A stretch of 64,000 nt of DNA from Streptomyces thermodiastaticus. Its GTDB lineage: Bacteria; Actinomycetota; Actinomycetes; Streptomycetales; Streptomycetaceae. Below are positions 27,932 through 37,143 of this stretch, in pieces. The translations under genes were made by a program, and so were the position numbers. The DNA lies in the NCBI RefSeq assembly GCF_014656135.1, contig NZ_BNBV01000003.1, positions 62,001 through 126,000 of the forward strand, read 5' to 3'. The notes beneath the pieces are model-generated. The model made no database searches. It saw only the letters and a list, made by a program, of their open reading frames with translations, and was not told the DNA's origin. The number at the start of each line of letters is the position of its first letter. The first letter of the stretch is position 1.

Positions 27932-29887
27932 GTGACCGACAGGCAACCGCCGCGCCGCCGCGTGCCCGGGTCCTCCCGGCCCGCCCGGCCGGCGAGCCGC
28001 CCGCGTCCCCGCACCGGCTCCCGCCCGGCCCGCCGCCCCAGCTCCACCTGGCGTCCGCCGCCCGTGCGGGTGCTGCGCCTGGGCAGCCCCCGCCCGCGGC
28101 TGCGCATGGTCGGCGTGGCGCTGACACTGGTCATGGCCGTCTTCGCGGTGCGGCTGCTGCAGGTGCAGGCCATCGACGCCAGCGCGTACGCCGCCAAGGC
28201 CGACGAGAACCGCTACGTGGTGCACGCCATCGCCGCCGAGCGCGGCGCCATCACCGACCGCAACGGCGTCACCCTGGCCGCCAGTGTCGACGCCGAGGAC
28301 ATCACGGCCGACCCGACCATGTTCACGCGCGAGCAGCTGAAGATCGACGACGGGCCGGAGCAGGCCGCCGCGCTGCTCGCCCCGATCCTCGGTCTGGACC
28401 AGGAGGCGCTCGCCGGCAAGCTGCGCACCCCGAACACCCGGTACGTGCTGCTGGCCGCCCGGCAGACCCCGCAGGTGTGGAACCAGATCAAGGACCTGAA
28501 GACCACCCTGGCGAAGAAGGCGCAGACCGACAGGACGACCGTCAACGTCCTCGCCGGCGTCTTCTCCGAGCCGAGCAGCAAGCGTGTCTACCCGGCAGGC
28601 GACCTCGCCGCCGGAGTGCTGGGCTGGGTCGACGCCTCCGGCAAGGGCGGCGGCGGCATCGAGCAGCAGCTGAACGAGGAGCTGGCCGGCAAGCCCGGCA
28701 AGGTCCGCTACGCCCAGTCCGGCGGCCGCGAGGTCCCCACCGCGGGCTCCGCCGAGACACCCGCGGTGCCCGGCTCGGACGTCGAGCTGACCATCGACCG
28801 CGACATCCAGTGGGCCGCGCAGAACGCCATCACCGAGCAGGTGCGCGCCTCGCAGGCGGACCGCGGCTATGTGATCGTCCAGGACACGCGCACCGGCGAG
28901 ATCCTCGCCATGGCCGAGTCCCCGGGCTTCGACCCCAACGACCTCGCCCACGCCGACCCGGACGCCCTCGGCAACGCCGCCGTCCAGGACGCCTACGAGC
29001 CCGGCTCCACCGCCAAGGTCATGTCCATGGCCGCGGTGCTGGAGGAGCACAAGGCCACCCCGCTCACCCACGTCGTGGTGCCCAACCGGCTGCACCGCGG
29101 TGACCGGCTCTTCCAGGACGACGTCGACCACGACACCTGGTACCTCACCCTCAACGGGGTGCTCGCCAAGTCCAGCAACATCGGCACGATCCTGGCCACC
29201 GGCCAGCTCGGCAGAACCCAGGCCGAGGCCAACCGGGTCCTCTACTCCTACCTGCGCAAGTTCGGGATCGGCGAGTACACCGGCATCGGCTTCCCCGGCG
29301 AGACCAAGGGCATCCTGGCACCCCCCGGCAAGTGGTCCACCTCGCAGCAGTACACGATCCCGTTCGGTCAGGGCTTCTCGATCAACGCGCTGCAGGCGGC
29401 GTCCATCTACTCGACGATCGCCAACGGCGGGGTGAGGATCCAGCCGACCCTGGTGCGCGGCATCAAGGGCCCCGACGGCCGTTTCACGCCCGCCCCGAAG
29501 CCCGAGAAGACCCGGGTCGTGAGCGAGAGGACCGCCACCCAGCTGGCCCAGATGCTGGAGTCCGTCGTGGACGACGAGCAGGGCACCGGCCTGAAGGCAC
29601 GCATCCCCGGCTACCGCGTCGCGGGCAAGACCGGCACGGCCAACCGTGTGGATCCGGCCACCGGCCGCTACCGCGGCTACACCTCGTCCTTCGCCGGTTT
29701 CGCCCCGGCCGACAAGCCCCGCATCACCGTCTACTGCGCCATCCAGAACGCCACCAAGGGCAGCTACTTCGGCGGCCAGATCTGCGGACCGATCTACAAG
29801 AAGGTCATGGAGTTCGCGCTGAAGACGCTCCAGGTGCCGCCGACCGGCACCCGGCCCGCGAACCTGCCCGTCGACTTCACGCCATGA
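27932..29887 (+). CDS. ftsI: Septal peptidoglycan transpeptidase FtsI (PBP3, class B)
   Basis: A 651-aa class B penicillin-binding protein that cross-links septal peptidoglycan. Basic Pro/Arg-rich N-terminus, one membrane helix at about 48-66 (MVGVALTLVMAVFAVRLL), PBP dimerisation domain with RGAITDRNGVTLAAS, then the transpeptidase domain: active-site STAK (Ser about 359), SSN (about 414) and KTGT (about 566). GTG 27932 follows AGGTGA by 5 nt; GTG 27923, which overlaps the ftsL stop as GTGA, is an alternative adding three residues. Works with FtsW, whose gene lies downstream. beta-Lactam target. Confidence 0.94.
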   Translation: MTDRQPPRRRVPGSSRPARPASRPRPRTGSRPARRPSSTWRPPPVRVLRLGSPRPRLRMVGVALTLVMAVFAVRLLQVQAIDASAYAAKADENRYVVHAIAAERGAITDRNGVTLAASVDAEDITADPTMFTREQLKIDDGPEQAAALLAPILGLDQEALAGKLRTPNTRYVLLAARQTPQVWNQIKDLKTTLAKKAQTDRTTVNVLAGVFSEPSSKRVYPAGDLAAGVLGWVDASGKGGGGIEQQLNEELAGKPGKVRYAQSGGREVPTAGSAETPAVPGSDVELTIDRDIQWAAQNAITEQVRASQADRGYVIVQDTRTGEILAMAESPGFDPNDLAHADPDALGNAAVQDAYEPGSTAKVMSMAAVLEEHKATPLTHVVVPNRLHRGDRLFQDDVDHDTWYLTLNGVLAKSSNIGTILATGQLGRTQAEANRVLYSYLRKFGIGEYTGIGFPGETKGILAPPGKWSTSQQYTIPFGQGFSINALQAASIYSTIANGGVRIQPTLVRGIKGPDGRFTPAPKPEKTRVVSERTATQLAQMLESVVDDEQGTGLKARIPGYRVAGKTGTANRVDPATGRYRGYTSSFAGFAPADKPRITVYCAIQNATKGSYFGGQICGPIYKKVMEFALKTLQVPPTGTRPANLPVDFTP

Positions 29888-29977
29888 GCACACGGTGCGG
29901 GCCGCGGCCCCGCGCCCCGCACCGCCCACCGTCCCCCGGTGCCCACCCCCCCGCACAGAACCACCAGGAACGAGTCC

Positions 29978-31633
29978 GTGACCACGATCACCCCCGATCC
30001 CGGGAACCAATCCGGGCCCCGGCCCTCGCTTCGCCCGCAGGCCGCCACGCCCGGTACGCTCACCGCCGTGCCACACGCTGATCAGACCCGAACCACCCGG
30101 AAGGGCGATTCCGTGACGTACCCGGGACCGCCCAGGCCGGCTCAGGTCACCGCCACCTCGCTGGCGGACCTCGCCGGTCAGCTGGGTGTCGAGCCGCCGG
30201 ACGGCGCCGCCGAGGTCACGGGCATCACCCACGACTCGCGCGCCGTGCGCCCCGGTGACCTGTACGCCGCCCTGCCCGGAGAGCGCGCGCACGGCGCCGA
30301 CTTCGTCACCCAGGCGGCGGGCCTCGGCGCGGCCGCCGTGCTCACCGACCCGGCCGGCGCCGAGCGCGCCGCCGCCACCGGCCTGCCCGTGCTGGTGGTG
30401 GACGACCCGCGCGCCCGGATGGGCGAGCTGGCCGCCACCGTCTACGGCCGGCCCGGCCGCGATCTGCTGCAGATCGGCATCACCGGCACCTCCGGCAAGA
30501 CCACCACCGCCTACCTCGTCGAGGGCGGCCTGAGGACGGTCCGGAGCACCGGTCTGATCGGCACCGTGGAGATGCGCGTCGGCGACGAGCGCATCAAGTC
30601 CGAGCGCACCACCCCCGAGGCCACCGACCTGCAGGCCCTGTTCGCCGTGATGCGCGAGCGCGGGGTCGAGGCGGTCGCCATGGAGGTCTCCAGCCACGCC
30701 CTGGTGCTCGGCCGGGTCGACGGCTGCGTCTTCGACGTCGCCGTCTTCACCAACCTCAGCCCGGAGCACATGGAGTTCCACTCCGGGATGGAGGACTACT
30801 TCCAGGCCAAGGCGCAGCTGTTCACGCCGCGGCGCAGCCGCCTGGGCGTGATCAACTTCGACGACGAGTACGGCCGGCGGCTCGCCCGGCAGGCCACGGT
30901 CCCCGTCGTCACCTACTCGGCCGAGGGTCACCCGGACGCCGACTGGCGCGCCCAGGACGTGGAGGTCGGCCCGCTCGAGTCCACGTTCACCGTGCTCGGC
31001 CCCGAGGGGCAGCGGATCGCGGCGCGATCGCCGCTGCCGGGCCCGTTCAACGTGGCCAACACCCTCGCCGCCGTCGTGGCCCTGGCCGCCGCGGGCCTGG
31101 ATCCGCAGACGGCCGCCGACGGTGTCGCGGCCGTGCCCGGCGTCCCCGGCCGGCTGGAGCGGGTCGACGCCGGACAGCCCTACCTCGCCGTCGTGGACTA
31201 CGCGCACAAGACCGACGCCGTGGAGTCGGTGCTCAAGGCCCTGCGCAAGGTCACCAAGGGCCGGCTGCACGTGGTGCTCGGCTGCGGCGGCGACCGCGAC
31301 CGGACCAAGCGCGGCCCCATGGGCGCCGCCGCGGCCCGCCTCGCCGACACCGCCGTACTGACCTCCGACAACCCCCGCTCCGAGGACCCGCTCGCGATCC
31401 TCGCGGCCATGCTCCAGGGCGCCGCCACGGTGCCCGCGCACGAGCGCGGGGAGGTGCTCCTGTTCGAGGACCGTGCCGCCGCGATCGCCGCCGCCGTGGG
31501 CCGTGCGCACCCCGGCGACACCGTGCTGGTCGCGGGCAAGGGCCACGAACAGGGCCAGGACATCGCCGGCGTGGTCCGTCCCTTCGACGACCGCCAGGTG
31601 CTTCGCGAAGCAATTAAGAACACCCAGGGATGA
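29978..31633 (+). CDS. murE: UDP-MurNAc-tripeptide synthetase (diaminopimelate-adding)
   Basis: A 551-aa Mur ligase adding diaminopimelate to UDP-MurNAc-Ala-Glu. About 55 N-terminal residues are an unusual extension (TTITPDPGNQSG...) before the Mur N-domain (VTGITHDSRAVRPGDLY). ATP loop ITGTSGKTTTAYLVEGG, the carbamylated-Lys region, VVDYAHKTDAVESVL, and DNPRSEDP, the motif typical of diaminopimelate rather than lysine ligases. Streptomycetes use LL-Dpm. GTG 29978 is chosen for the AGGAA 8 nt upstream and the conserved start; GTG 30114 (VTYPGPPRP) is a possible shorter start. It begins 90 nt after ftsI. Confidence 0.93.
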   Translation: MTTITPDPGNQSGPRPSLRPQAATPGTLTAVPHADQTRTTRKGDSVTYPGPPRPAQVTATSLADLAGQLGVEPPDGAAEVTGITHDSRAVRPGDLYAALPGERAHGADFVTQAAGLGAAAVLTDPAGAERAAATGLPVLVVDDPRARMGELAATVYGRPGRDLLQIGITGTSGKTTTAYLVEGGLRTVRSTGLIGTVEMRVGDERIKSERTTPEATDLQALFAVMRERGVEAVAMEVSSHALVLGRVDGCVFDVAVFTNLSPEHMEFHSGMEDYFQAKAQLFTPRRSRLGVINFDDEYGRRLARQATVPVVTYSAEGHPDADWRAQDVEVGPLESTFTVLGPEGQRIAARSPLPGPFNVANTLAAVVALAAAGLDPQTAADGVAAVPGVPGRLERVDAGQPYLAVVDYAHKTDAVESVLKALRKVTKGRLHVVLGCGGDRDRTKRGPMGAAAARLADTAVLTSDNPRSEDPLAILAAMLQGAATVPAHERGEVLLFEDRAAAIAAAVGRAHPGDTVLVAGKGHEQGQDIAGVVRPFDDRQVLREAIKNTQG

Positions 31634-31661
31634 AAATCCGGAAGACCCAGGGGAAGAACTT

Positions 31662-33077
31662 GTGATCGCCCTCTCCCTCGCCGAGATCGCAGATGTCGTC
31701 GGCGGGCAGACGCACGACATACCGGATCCGTCCGTCGAGGTCACCGGACCCGTCGTCCGGGACTCCCGCGAGGCGGTGCCCGGCAGTCTGTTCGTCGCCT
31801 TCACCGGCGAACGCGTCGACGGCCACGACTTCGCCGCCGCCGTGATCGAGGCGGGCGCCGTCGCCGTACTGGCGTCCCGTCCCGTCGGTGTGCCCGCGAT
31901 CGTCGTCGACGACGTCCAGGCCGCCCTCGGCGCCCTCGCCCGCCATGTCGTCGCCCGGCTCGGCGCGACCCTGGTGGGACTGACCGGTTCCGCCGGCAAG
32001 ACCAGCACCAAGGACCTCATCGCCCAGGTGCTGCGGCGCACGGCACCGACCGTGTTCACGCCCGGCTCCCTCAACAACGAGATCGGGCTGCCGCTGACCG
32101 CCCTGAGCGCCACCGAGGAGACCCGGTTCCTCGTGCTGGAGATGGGCGCCCGCGGCCTCGGCCACATCCGCTACCTCACCGGGCTGACCCCGCCGCGCAT
32201 CGGCGTGGTGCTCAACGTGGGCAGCGCCCACGTCGGCGAGTTCGGCGGCCGTGAGCAGATCGCCCGGGCCAAGGGCGAGCTGGTGGAGAGCCTGCCCGCC
32301 GCCGAGGACGGCGGCGTCGCGGTGCTCAACGCCGACGATCCGCTGGTGAAGGCCATGGCCTCCCGTACGAAGGCGAAGGTGCTCCTTTTCGGAGAGTCCG
32401 GCGAAGCGGACGTTCGCGCCGAGAACGTGAGACTCACGGACAGCGGGCAGCCCGTTTTCCGGCTTCACACACCCTCCGGTGCATCCGATGTGACCATGCG
32501 CCTGTACGGTGAGCACCACGTGTCGAACGCGCTCGCCGCGGCCGCCGTCGCCCATGAGCTGGGCATGTCCGCGGAAGAGATCGCCACCGCGCTCTCCGAG
32601 GCGGAGTCCCTCTCCCGGTGGCGCATGGAGGTCGTCGAGCGCCCGGACGGCGTGACCATCGTCAACGACGCCTACAACGCCAACCCCGAGTCCATGCGGG
32701 CCGCGCTGCGCGCGCTGGTGGCCATGGGCCGCGGACGGCGGACGTGGGCGGTGCTCGGTCCGATGGCCGAGCTGGGGGACGAGGCGCTCGCCGAGCACGA
32801 CGCGGTCGGACGGCTGGCCGTCCGGCTCAACGTCAGCAAGCTCGTCGCGGTCGGGGGCAGGGAAGCGTCCTGGCTGCAACTGGGCGCATACAACGAGGGT
32901 TCGTGGGGTGAGGAGTCGGTGCACGTGTCCGACGCACAGGCGGCGGTCGACCTGTTGCGCAGCGAGTTGCGCCCGGGGGACGTGGTGCTCGTGAAGGCGT
33001 CCCGTGCGGTCGGTCTGGAAAGCGTCGCCGAGGCGCTGCTGCAGGCCGGGACCGAGGGTGAGGTCGCCGCCCGATGA
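31662..33077 (+). CDS. murF: UDP-N-acetylmuramoyl-tripeptide--D-alanyl-D-alanine ligase
   Basis: A 471-aa ATP-dependent ligase adding D-Ala-D-Ala to the muramyl tripeptide, last cytoplasmic step of stem peptide assembly. Motifs: VTGPVVRDSREAVPGSLFVA (Mur N-domain), GLTGSAGKTSTKDLIAQVL (P-loop), LEMGARGLGHI, LNVGSAHVGEFGG, NDAYNANPESMRAAL. GTG 31662 lies just behind GGGGAAG. It follows murE after 28 nt and overlaps mraY by ATGA. Confidence 0.95.
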   Translation: MIALSLAEIADVVGGQTHDIPDPSVEVTGPVVRDSREAVPGSLFVAFTGERVDGHDFAAAVIEAGAVAVLASRPVGVPAIVVDDVQAALGALARHVVARLGATLVGLTGSAGKTSTKDLIAQVLRRTAPTVFTPGSLNNEIGLPLTALSATEETRFLVLEMGARGLGHIRYLTGLTPPRIGVVLNVGSAHVGEFGGREQIARAKGELVESLPAAEDGGVAVLNADDPLVKAMASRTKAKVLLFGESGEADVRAENVRLTDSGQPVFRLHTPSGASDVTMRLYGEHHVSNALAAAAVAHELGMSAEEIATALSEAESLSRWRMEVVERPDGVTIVNDAYNANPESMRAALRALVAMGRGRRTWAVLGPMAELGDEALAEHDAVGRLAVRLNVSKLVAVGGREASWLQLGAYNEGSWGEESVHVSDAQAAVDLLRSELRPGDVVLVKASRAVGLESVAEALLQAGTEGEVAAR

Positions 33078-34144
33078 ACCAGATTCTCTTCGCGGGCGTC
33101 ATCGGGCTCTTTCTGACCCTGATCGGCACCCCCTTGCTGATCAAACTCCTGGCCCGCAAGGGCTACGGCCAGTACATCCGTGACGACGGACCGCGCGAGC
33201 ACGCCAGCAAGCGCGGTACGCCGACCATGGGCGGCATCGCCTTCATCCTGGCCACGGTCGCCGCCTACTTCCTGGCCAAGGTGATCACCGGGCAGCCCCC
33301 GCGCTTCTCGGGTCTGCTGGTGCTCGGCCTCATGGTCGGCATGGGCATGGTCGGCTTCCTCGACGACTACATCAAGATCGTCAAGCGTCGTTCGCTGGGT
33401 CTGCGGGCCAAGGCGAAGATGGCCGGCCAGCTGATCGTCGGCATCGCCTTCGCGGTGCTGTCGCTGCAGTTCGCCGACAACCGGGGCAACACGCCCGCCT
33501 CCACCAAGCTGTCGTTCATCACCGACTTCGGGTGGTCGATCGGCCCGGTGCTGTTCGTGGTCTGGGCGCTGTTCATGATCCTGGCCATGTCGAACGGCGT
33601 GAACCTCACCGACGGTCTGGACGGCCTGGCCACCGGCGCCTCAGTCCTGGTCTTCGGCGCCTACACCTTCATCGGCGTCTGGCAGTACCAGGAGTCCTGC
33701 GCCAACGCCATGACGCTGACCAACCCGGGCGCCTGCTACGAGGTGCGCGACCCGCTCGACCTCGCGATCGTGTCCTCCGCGCTCATGGGTGCCTGCCTCG
33801 GCTTCCTGTGGTGGAACACCTCGCCGGCGAAGATCTTCATGGGTGACACCGGTTCGCTCGCGCTCGGCGGTGTGCTGGCGGGCCTGGCCATCTGCTCCCG
33901 CACCGAGCTGCTGCTCGCGCTGCTGGGCGGCCTGTTCGTCCTCATCACCATGTCGGTGATCATCCAGGTCGGCTCCTTCCGCCTGACCGGCAAGCGCGTC
34001 TTCCGGATGGCGCCCCTGCAGCACCACTTCGAACTCAAGGGCTGGTCCGAAGTGCTCGTGGTGGTCCGTTTCTGGATCATCCAGGGCATCTGTGTCATCG
34101 TCGGACTCGGCCTCTTCTACGCGGGATGGGCAGCGGACAAGTGA
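33074..34144 (+). CDS. mraY: Phospho-N-acetylmuramoyl-pentapeptide transferase
   Basis: A 356-aa integral membrane enzyme with about ten helices that attaches phospho-MurNAc-pentapeptide to undecaprenyl phosphate, making lipid I. Conserved parts: KRGTPTMGGIAFI, GFLDDYIKIVKRRSLGL (Asp-Asp active site), NLTDGLDGLATG, KIFMGDTGSLALGG (Asp) and PLQHHFELKGWSE (HHxE). ATG overlaps the murF stop (ATGA), so translation is coupled. Length is normal for MraY. Confidence 0.96.
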   Translation: MNQILFAGVIGLFLTLIGTPLLIKLLARKGYGQYIRDDGPREHASKRGTPTMGGIAFILATVAAYFLAKVITGQPPRFSGLLVLGLMVGMGMVGFLDDYIKIVKRRSLGLRAKAKMAGQLIVGIAFAVLSLQFADNRGNTPASTKLSFITDFGWSIGPVLFVVWALFMILAMSNGVNLTDGLDGLATGASVLVFGAYTFIGVWQYQESCANAMTLTNPGACYEVRDPLDLAIVSSALMGACLGFLWWNTSPAKIFMGDTGSLALGGVLAGLAICSRTELLLALLGGLFVLITMSVIIQVGSFRLTGKRVFRMAPLQHHFELKGWSEVLVVVRFWIIQGICVIVGLGLFYAGWAADK

Positions 34145-35556
34145 CCGACTGGCAGGGAAAGAACGTCACCGTCGCCGGGCTCGGCGTCTCCGGGGTCCCG
34201 GCGGCCAAGGTCCTGCACGGCCTGGGCGCGCGGGTCACCGTCGTCAACGACGGCGACGACGAGCGCGCCCGGGCGCAGGCCGCGGAGCTTCAGGCCCTGG
34301 GGATCACCGTCCGCCTCGGCGACGGGGACTCCCTGCCCGACGGCACCGAGCTGATCGTCACCGCCCCCGGCTGGAAGCCGGACAAGGCGCTGTTCCGCGC
34401 CGCCGAGAAGGCGGACGTCCCCGTCTGGGGCGACGTGGAACTCGCCTGGCGGCTGCGCGGTCACGGCGGCCGCACGCCCGCACCGTGGCTGGCGGTCACC
34501 GGCACCAACGGCAAGACCACCACGGTGCAGATGCTCGCCTCCATCCTGAGGGCGGCGGGCCTGCGCACGGCCGCCGTCGGCAACATCGGCGTCTCGCTGC
34601 TGGACGCGGTCCTCGGCGAGGAGACCTACGACGTCCTCGCCGTCGAACTGTCCAGCTACCAACTGCACTGGGCGCCGTCGCTGCGGGCGCACTCCGCCGC
34701 GGTCCTCAACCTCGCGCCGGACCACCTGGACTGGCACGGCTCCATGGAGGCCTACGCGGCCGACAAGGGCCGCATCTACGAGGGCAACCGGATCGCCTGC
34801 GTCTACAACGCGGCGGACAAGGCCACCGAGGACCTGGTGCGCGAGGCCGACGTGGAGGAGGGCTGCCGGGCGATCGGCTTCACGCCGGGCACCCCGGCGC
34901 CCTCCCAACTCGGCGTCGTGGACGGCATCCTGGTCGACCGCGCCTTCGTGCCGAACCGGCAGAAGAACGCCCAGGAGCTGGCCGAGGTGGCGGACATCCG
35001 GCCGCCGGCCCCGCACAACATCGCCAACGCCCTTGCCGCGGCGGCCCTCGCCCGCGCCTACGGGGTGCCCGCCGCGGCCGTGCGGGAGGGGCTGCGGGCC
35101 TTCACGCCCGACGCGCACCGCATCGCGCACGTCGCCGACCTCGACGGCGTCGCCTACGTCGACGACTCCAAGGCCACCAACACCCACGCGGCACAGGCCT
35201 CGTTGGCGTCATATGAGTCGATCGTATGGATCGCAGGGGGGCTGGCGAAGGGCGCGACCTTCGACGAACTGGTCGCCGGCGCGGCCGGGCGGCTGCGCGG
35301 CGTGGTGCTGATCGGCGCCGATCGCGGCCTGATCCGGGACGCCCTGGCGCGACACGCGCCGGAAGTACCCGTCGTCGACCTCGACCGGACCGACACTGGG
35401 GCGATGCTCCAGGCCGTCCAGGAGGCGAAGCGGCTGGCCCGCGCGGGTGACACGGTGCTCCTCGCCCCGGCCTGCGCCTCCATGGACATGTTCGTCAACT
35501 ACAACCAGCGCGGTGACGCGTTCGCGGCGGCCGTTCGCGAACTCGCCGCCCGCTGA
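34126..35556 (+). CDS. murD: UDP-N-acetylmuramoylalanine--D-glutamate ligase
   Basis: A 476-aa Mur ligase adding D-glutamate to UDP-MurNAc-L-Ala. N-terminal Rossmann-like part VTVAGLGVSGVPAAKVL, ATP loop VTGTNGKTTTVQMLA, ELSSYQL, LNLAPDHLDWHGSMEAY, and C-terminal YVDDSKATNTHAA and LLAPACASMDMF. ATG 34126 overlaps mraY by 19 nt. GTG 34141, which overlaps the mraY stop as GTGA like other junctions here, is an equally reasonable start five codons shorter; neither has a strong Shine-Dalgarno. Confidence 0.94.
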   Translation: MGSGQVTDWQGKNVTVAGLGVSGVPAAKVLHGLGARVTVVNDGDDERARAQAAELQALGITVRLGDGDSLPDGTELIVTAPGWKPDKALFRAAEKADVPVWGDVELAWRLRGHGGRTPAPWLAVTGTNGKTTTVQMLASILRAAGLRTAAVGNIGVSLLDAVLGEETYDVLAVELSSYQLHWAPSLRAHSAAVLNLAPDHLDWHGSMEAYAADKGRIYEGNRIACVYNAADKATEDLVREADVEEGCRAIGFTPGTPAPSQLGVVDGILVDRAFVPNRQKNAQELAEVADIRPPAPHNIANALAAAALARAYGVPAAAVREGLRAFTPDAHRIAHVADLDGVAYVDDSKATNTHAAQASLASYESIVWIAGGLAKGATFDELVAGAAGRLRGVVLIGADRGLIRDALARHAPEVPVVDLDRTDTGAMLQAVQEAKRLARAGDTVLLAPACASMDMFVNYNQRGDAFAAAVRELAAR

Positions 35557-35670
35557 CCCCGGCCGCCCCCGCTGCCGGGCGACCTTGGGAGGGACGCGTG
35601 GGACCCGCCAGCCGAGCCACTGCCCGCCGGGGCACGTCACCGGTGCGGCCGACGGACAGCGGAGGCGCAC

Positions 35671-37137
35671 GTGGCCGCTAGCCCCGCAGGCCGCACCGGC
35701 CGTCCGACCGTGCAGCGCGCCGCCCGGCGGCCCGCCGTCGCCCGGGCGGTGCACGACAACCCCGTGCGCACCCTCGTCACCCGTGCCCGCAAGGCCTGGG
35801 ACCGGCCGCTGACCGCCTACTACGTGCTGGCCGGCGGCAGCGCGCTGATCACGGTGCTCGGCCTGGTGATGGTGTACTCCGCCTCCCAGGTCACCGCGCT
35901 GCAGATGGCGCTGCCCGGGTGGTACTTCTTCCGCAAGCAGCTGCTCGCCGCCGCCATCGGCACCGTGCTGCTGCTGGTGGCCGCCCGGATGCCGGTGAAG
36001 CTGCACCGGGCGCTGGCCTACCCGATCCTGGCGGGCGCGGTGTTCCTCATGGCGCTGGTGCAGGTGCCGGGGATAGGAGTGTCGGTCAACGGCAACCAGA
36101 ACTGGATCTCGCTGGGCGGCTCCTTCCAGATCCAGCCCAGCGAGATCGGCAAGCTGGCCCTGGTGCTGTGGGGCGCCGACCTGATCGCCCGCAAGCAGGA
36201 GAAGCGGCTGCTGACGCAGTGGAAGCACATGCTGGTGCCGCTGGTCCCGGTCGCCTTCATGCTGCTCGGACTGATCATGCTGGGCGGCGACATGGGCACC
36301 GCGATCATCCTCACCGGCATCCTCTTCGGGCTGCTGTGGCTGGCGGGCGCGCCCACCCGCCTGTTCGTGGGCGTGCTCTCGGTCGCCTCCCTGATCGGCC
36401 TGGTGCTCATCAAGACCAGCCCCAACCGGCTGGACCGGTTCGCCTGCGTCGGCTCCACCGACGTCACCAAGTGCTGGCAGGCGGTGCACGGCATCTACGC
36501 CCTCGCCTCCGGCGGACTGTTCGGCTCCGGGCTCGGCGCCAGTGTGGAAAAATGGGGGCAACTGCCCGAGGCCCACACCGACTTCATCTTCGCGGTCACC
36601 GGTGAGGAACTGGGCCTTGCGGGGACGCTGTCGGTGCTCGCCCTGTTCGCGGCTCTAGGCTATGCGGGCATCCGCGTGGCCGGACGCACGGAGGATCCCT
36701 TCGTCAGGTACGCCGCGGGAGGCGTGACCACGTGGATCACCGTCCAGGCGGTGATCAACATCGGTGCGGTGCTCGGTCTGCTGCCGATCGCCGGCGTTCC
36801 GCTCCCGCTGTTCTCCTACGGAGGATCCGCCCTGCTGCCGACCATGTTCGCCATCGGGCTGCTGATCGCCTTCGCGCGGGACGAGCCCGCTGCGCGGGCA
36901 GCGCTTGCCATGCGGCAGCCACGCTTTGGTAGAAAGCGCACGTCAGGCTCCGCGGCCGGACGCACGACCGGCCGGAGGCCCGAGCGCGGCTCCGGCCGGA
37001 CACCGGGCCGGGCCTCCGCACGGGCCTCCGGCGGGAACTCCGGCCGGGGAACGGGTCAGGGGTCCGGCCAGGGGCCTCGGAGATGGAACACGATGCGACG
37101 GCGTGCCTCGGCGGCGCGTCCGTCCGGAGAGCGGTGA
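35671..37137 (+). CDS. ftsW: Septal lipid II polymerase FtsW (SEDS family)
   Basis: A 488-aa membrane protein of the SEDS glycosyltransferase family, partner of FtsI in septal wall synthesis. About ten membrane helices from residue 50 to 405; family motifs include VMVYSAS, VSVNGNQNWISLGG-like VNGNQNWISLGGSFQIQPSE, LGGDMGTAIIL, and PEAHTDFIFAVTGEELGL, ending with VPLPLFSYGGSALL. A basic N-terminus of about 45 residues precedes helix 1. The last 80 residues are a Gly/Arg/Ser-rich tail of unusual composition. GTG 35671 follows GGAGG by about 5 nt. It sits 114 nt after murD. Confidence 0.94.
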   Translation: MAASPAGRTGRPTVQRAARRPAVARAVHDNPVRTLVTRARKAWDRPLTAYYVLAGGSALITVLGLVMVYSASQVTALQMALPGWYFFRKQLLAAAIGTVLLLVAARMPVKLHRALAYPILAGAVFLMALVQVPGIGVSVNGNQNWISLGGSFQIQPSEIGKLALVLWGADLIARKQEKRLLTQWKHMLVPLVPVAFMLLGLIMLGGDMGTAIILTGILFGLLWLAGAPTRLFVGVLSVASLIGLVLIKTSPNRLDRFACVGSTDVTKCWQAVHGIYALASGGLFGSGLGASVEKWGQLPEAHTDFIFAVTGEELGLAGTLSVLALFAALGYAGIRVAGRTEDPFVRYAAGGVTTWITVQAVINIGAVLGLLPIAGVPLPLFSYGGSALLPTMFAIGLLIAFARDEPAARAALAMRQPRFGRKRTSGSAAGRTTGRRPERGSGRTPGRASARASGGNSGRGTGQGSGQGPRRWNTMRRRASAARPSGER

Positions 37138-37143
37138 ATTTCG

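Noticed and set aside
26003..32167. A 2054-codon open frame on the minus strand across the dcw cluster
   Set aside because: It is antisense to rsmH, ftsL, ftsI and murE, is rich in Gly, Arg, Val and His without any domain, and arises from the high third-position GC of the real genes.
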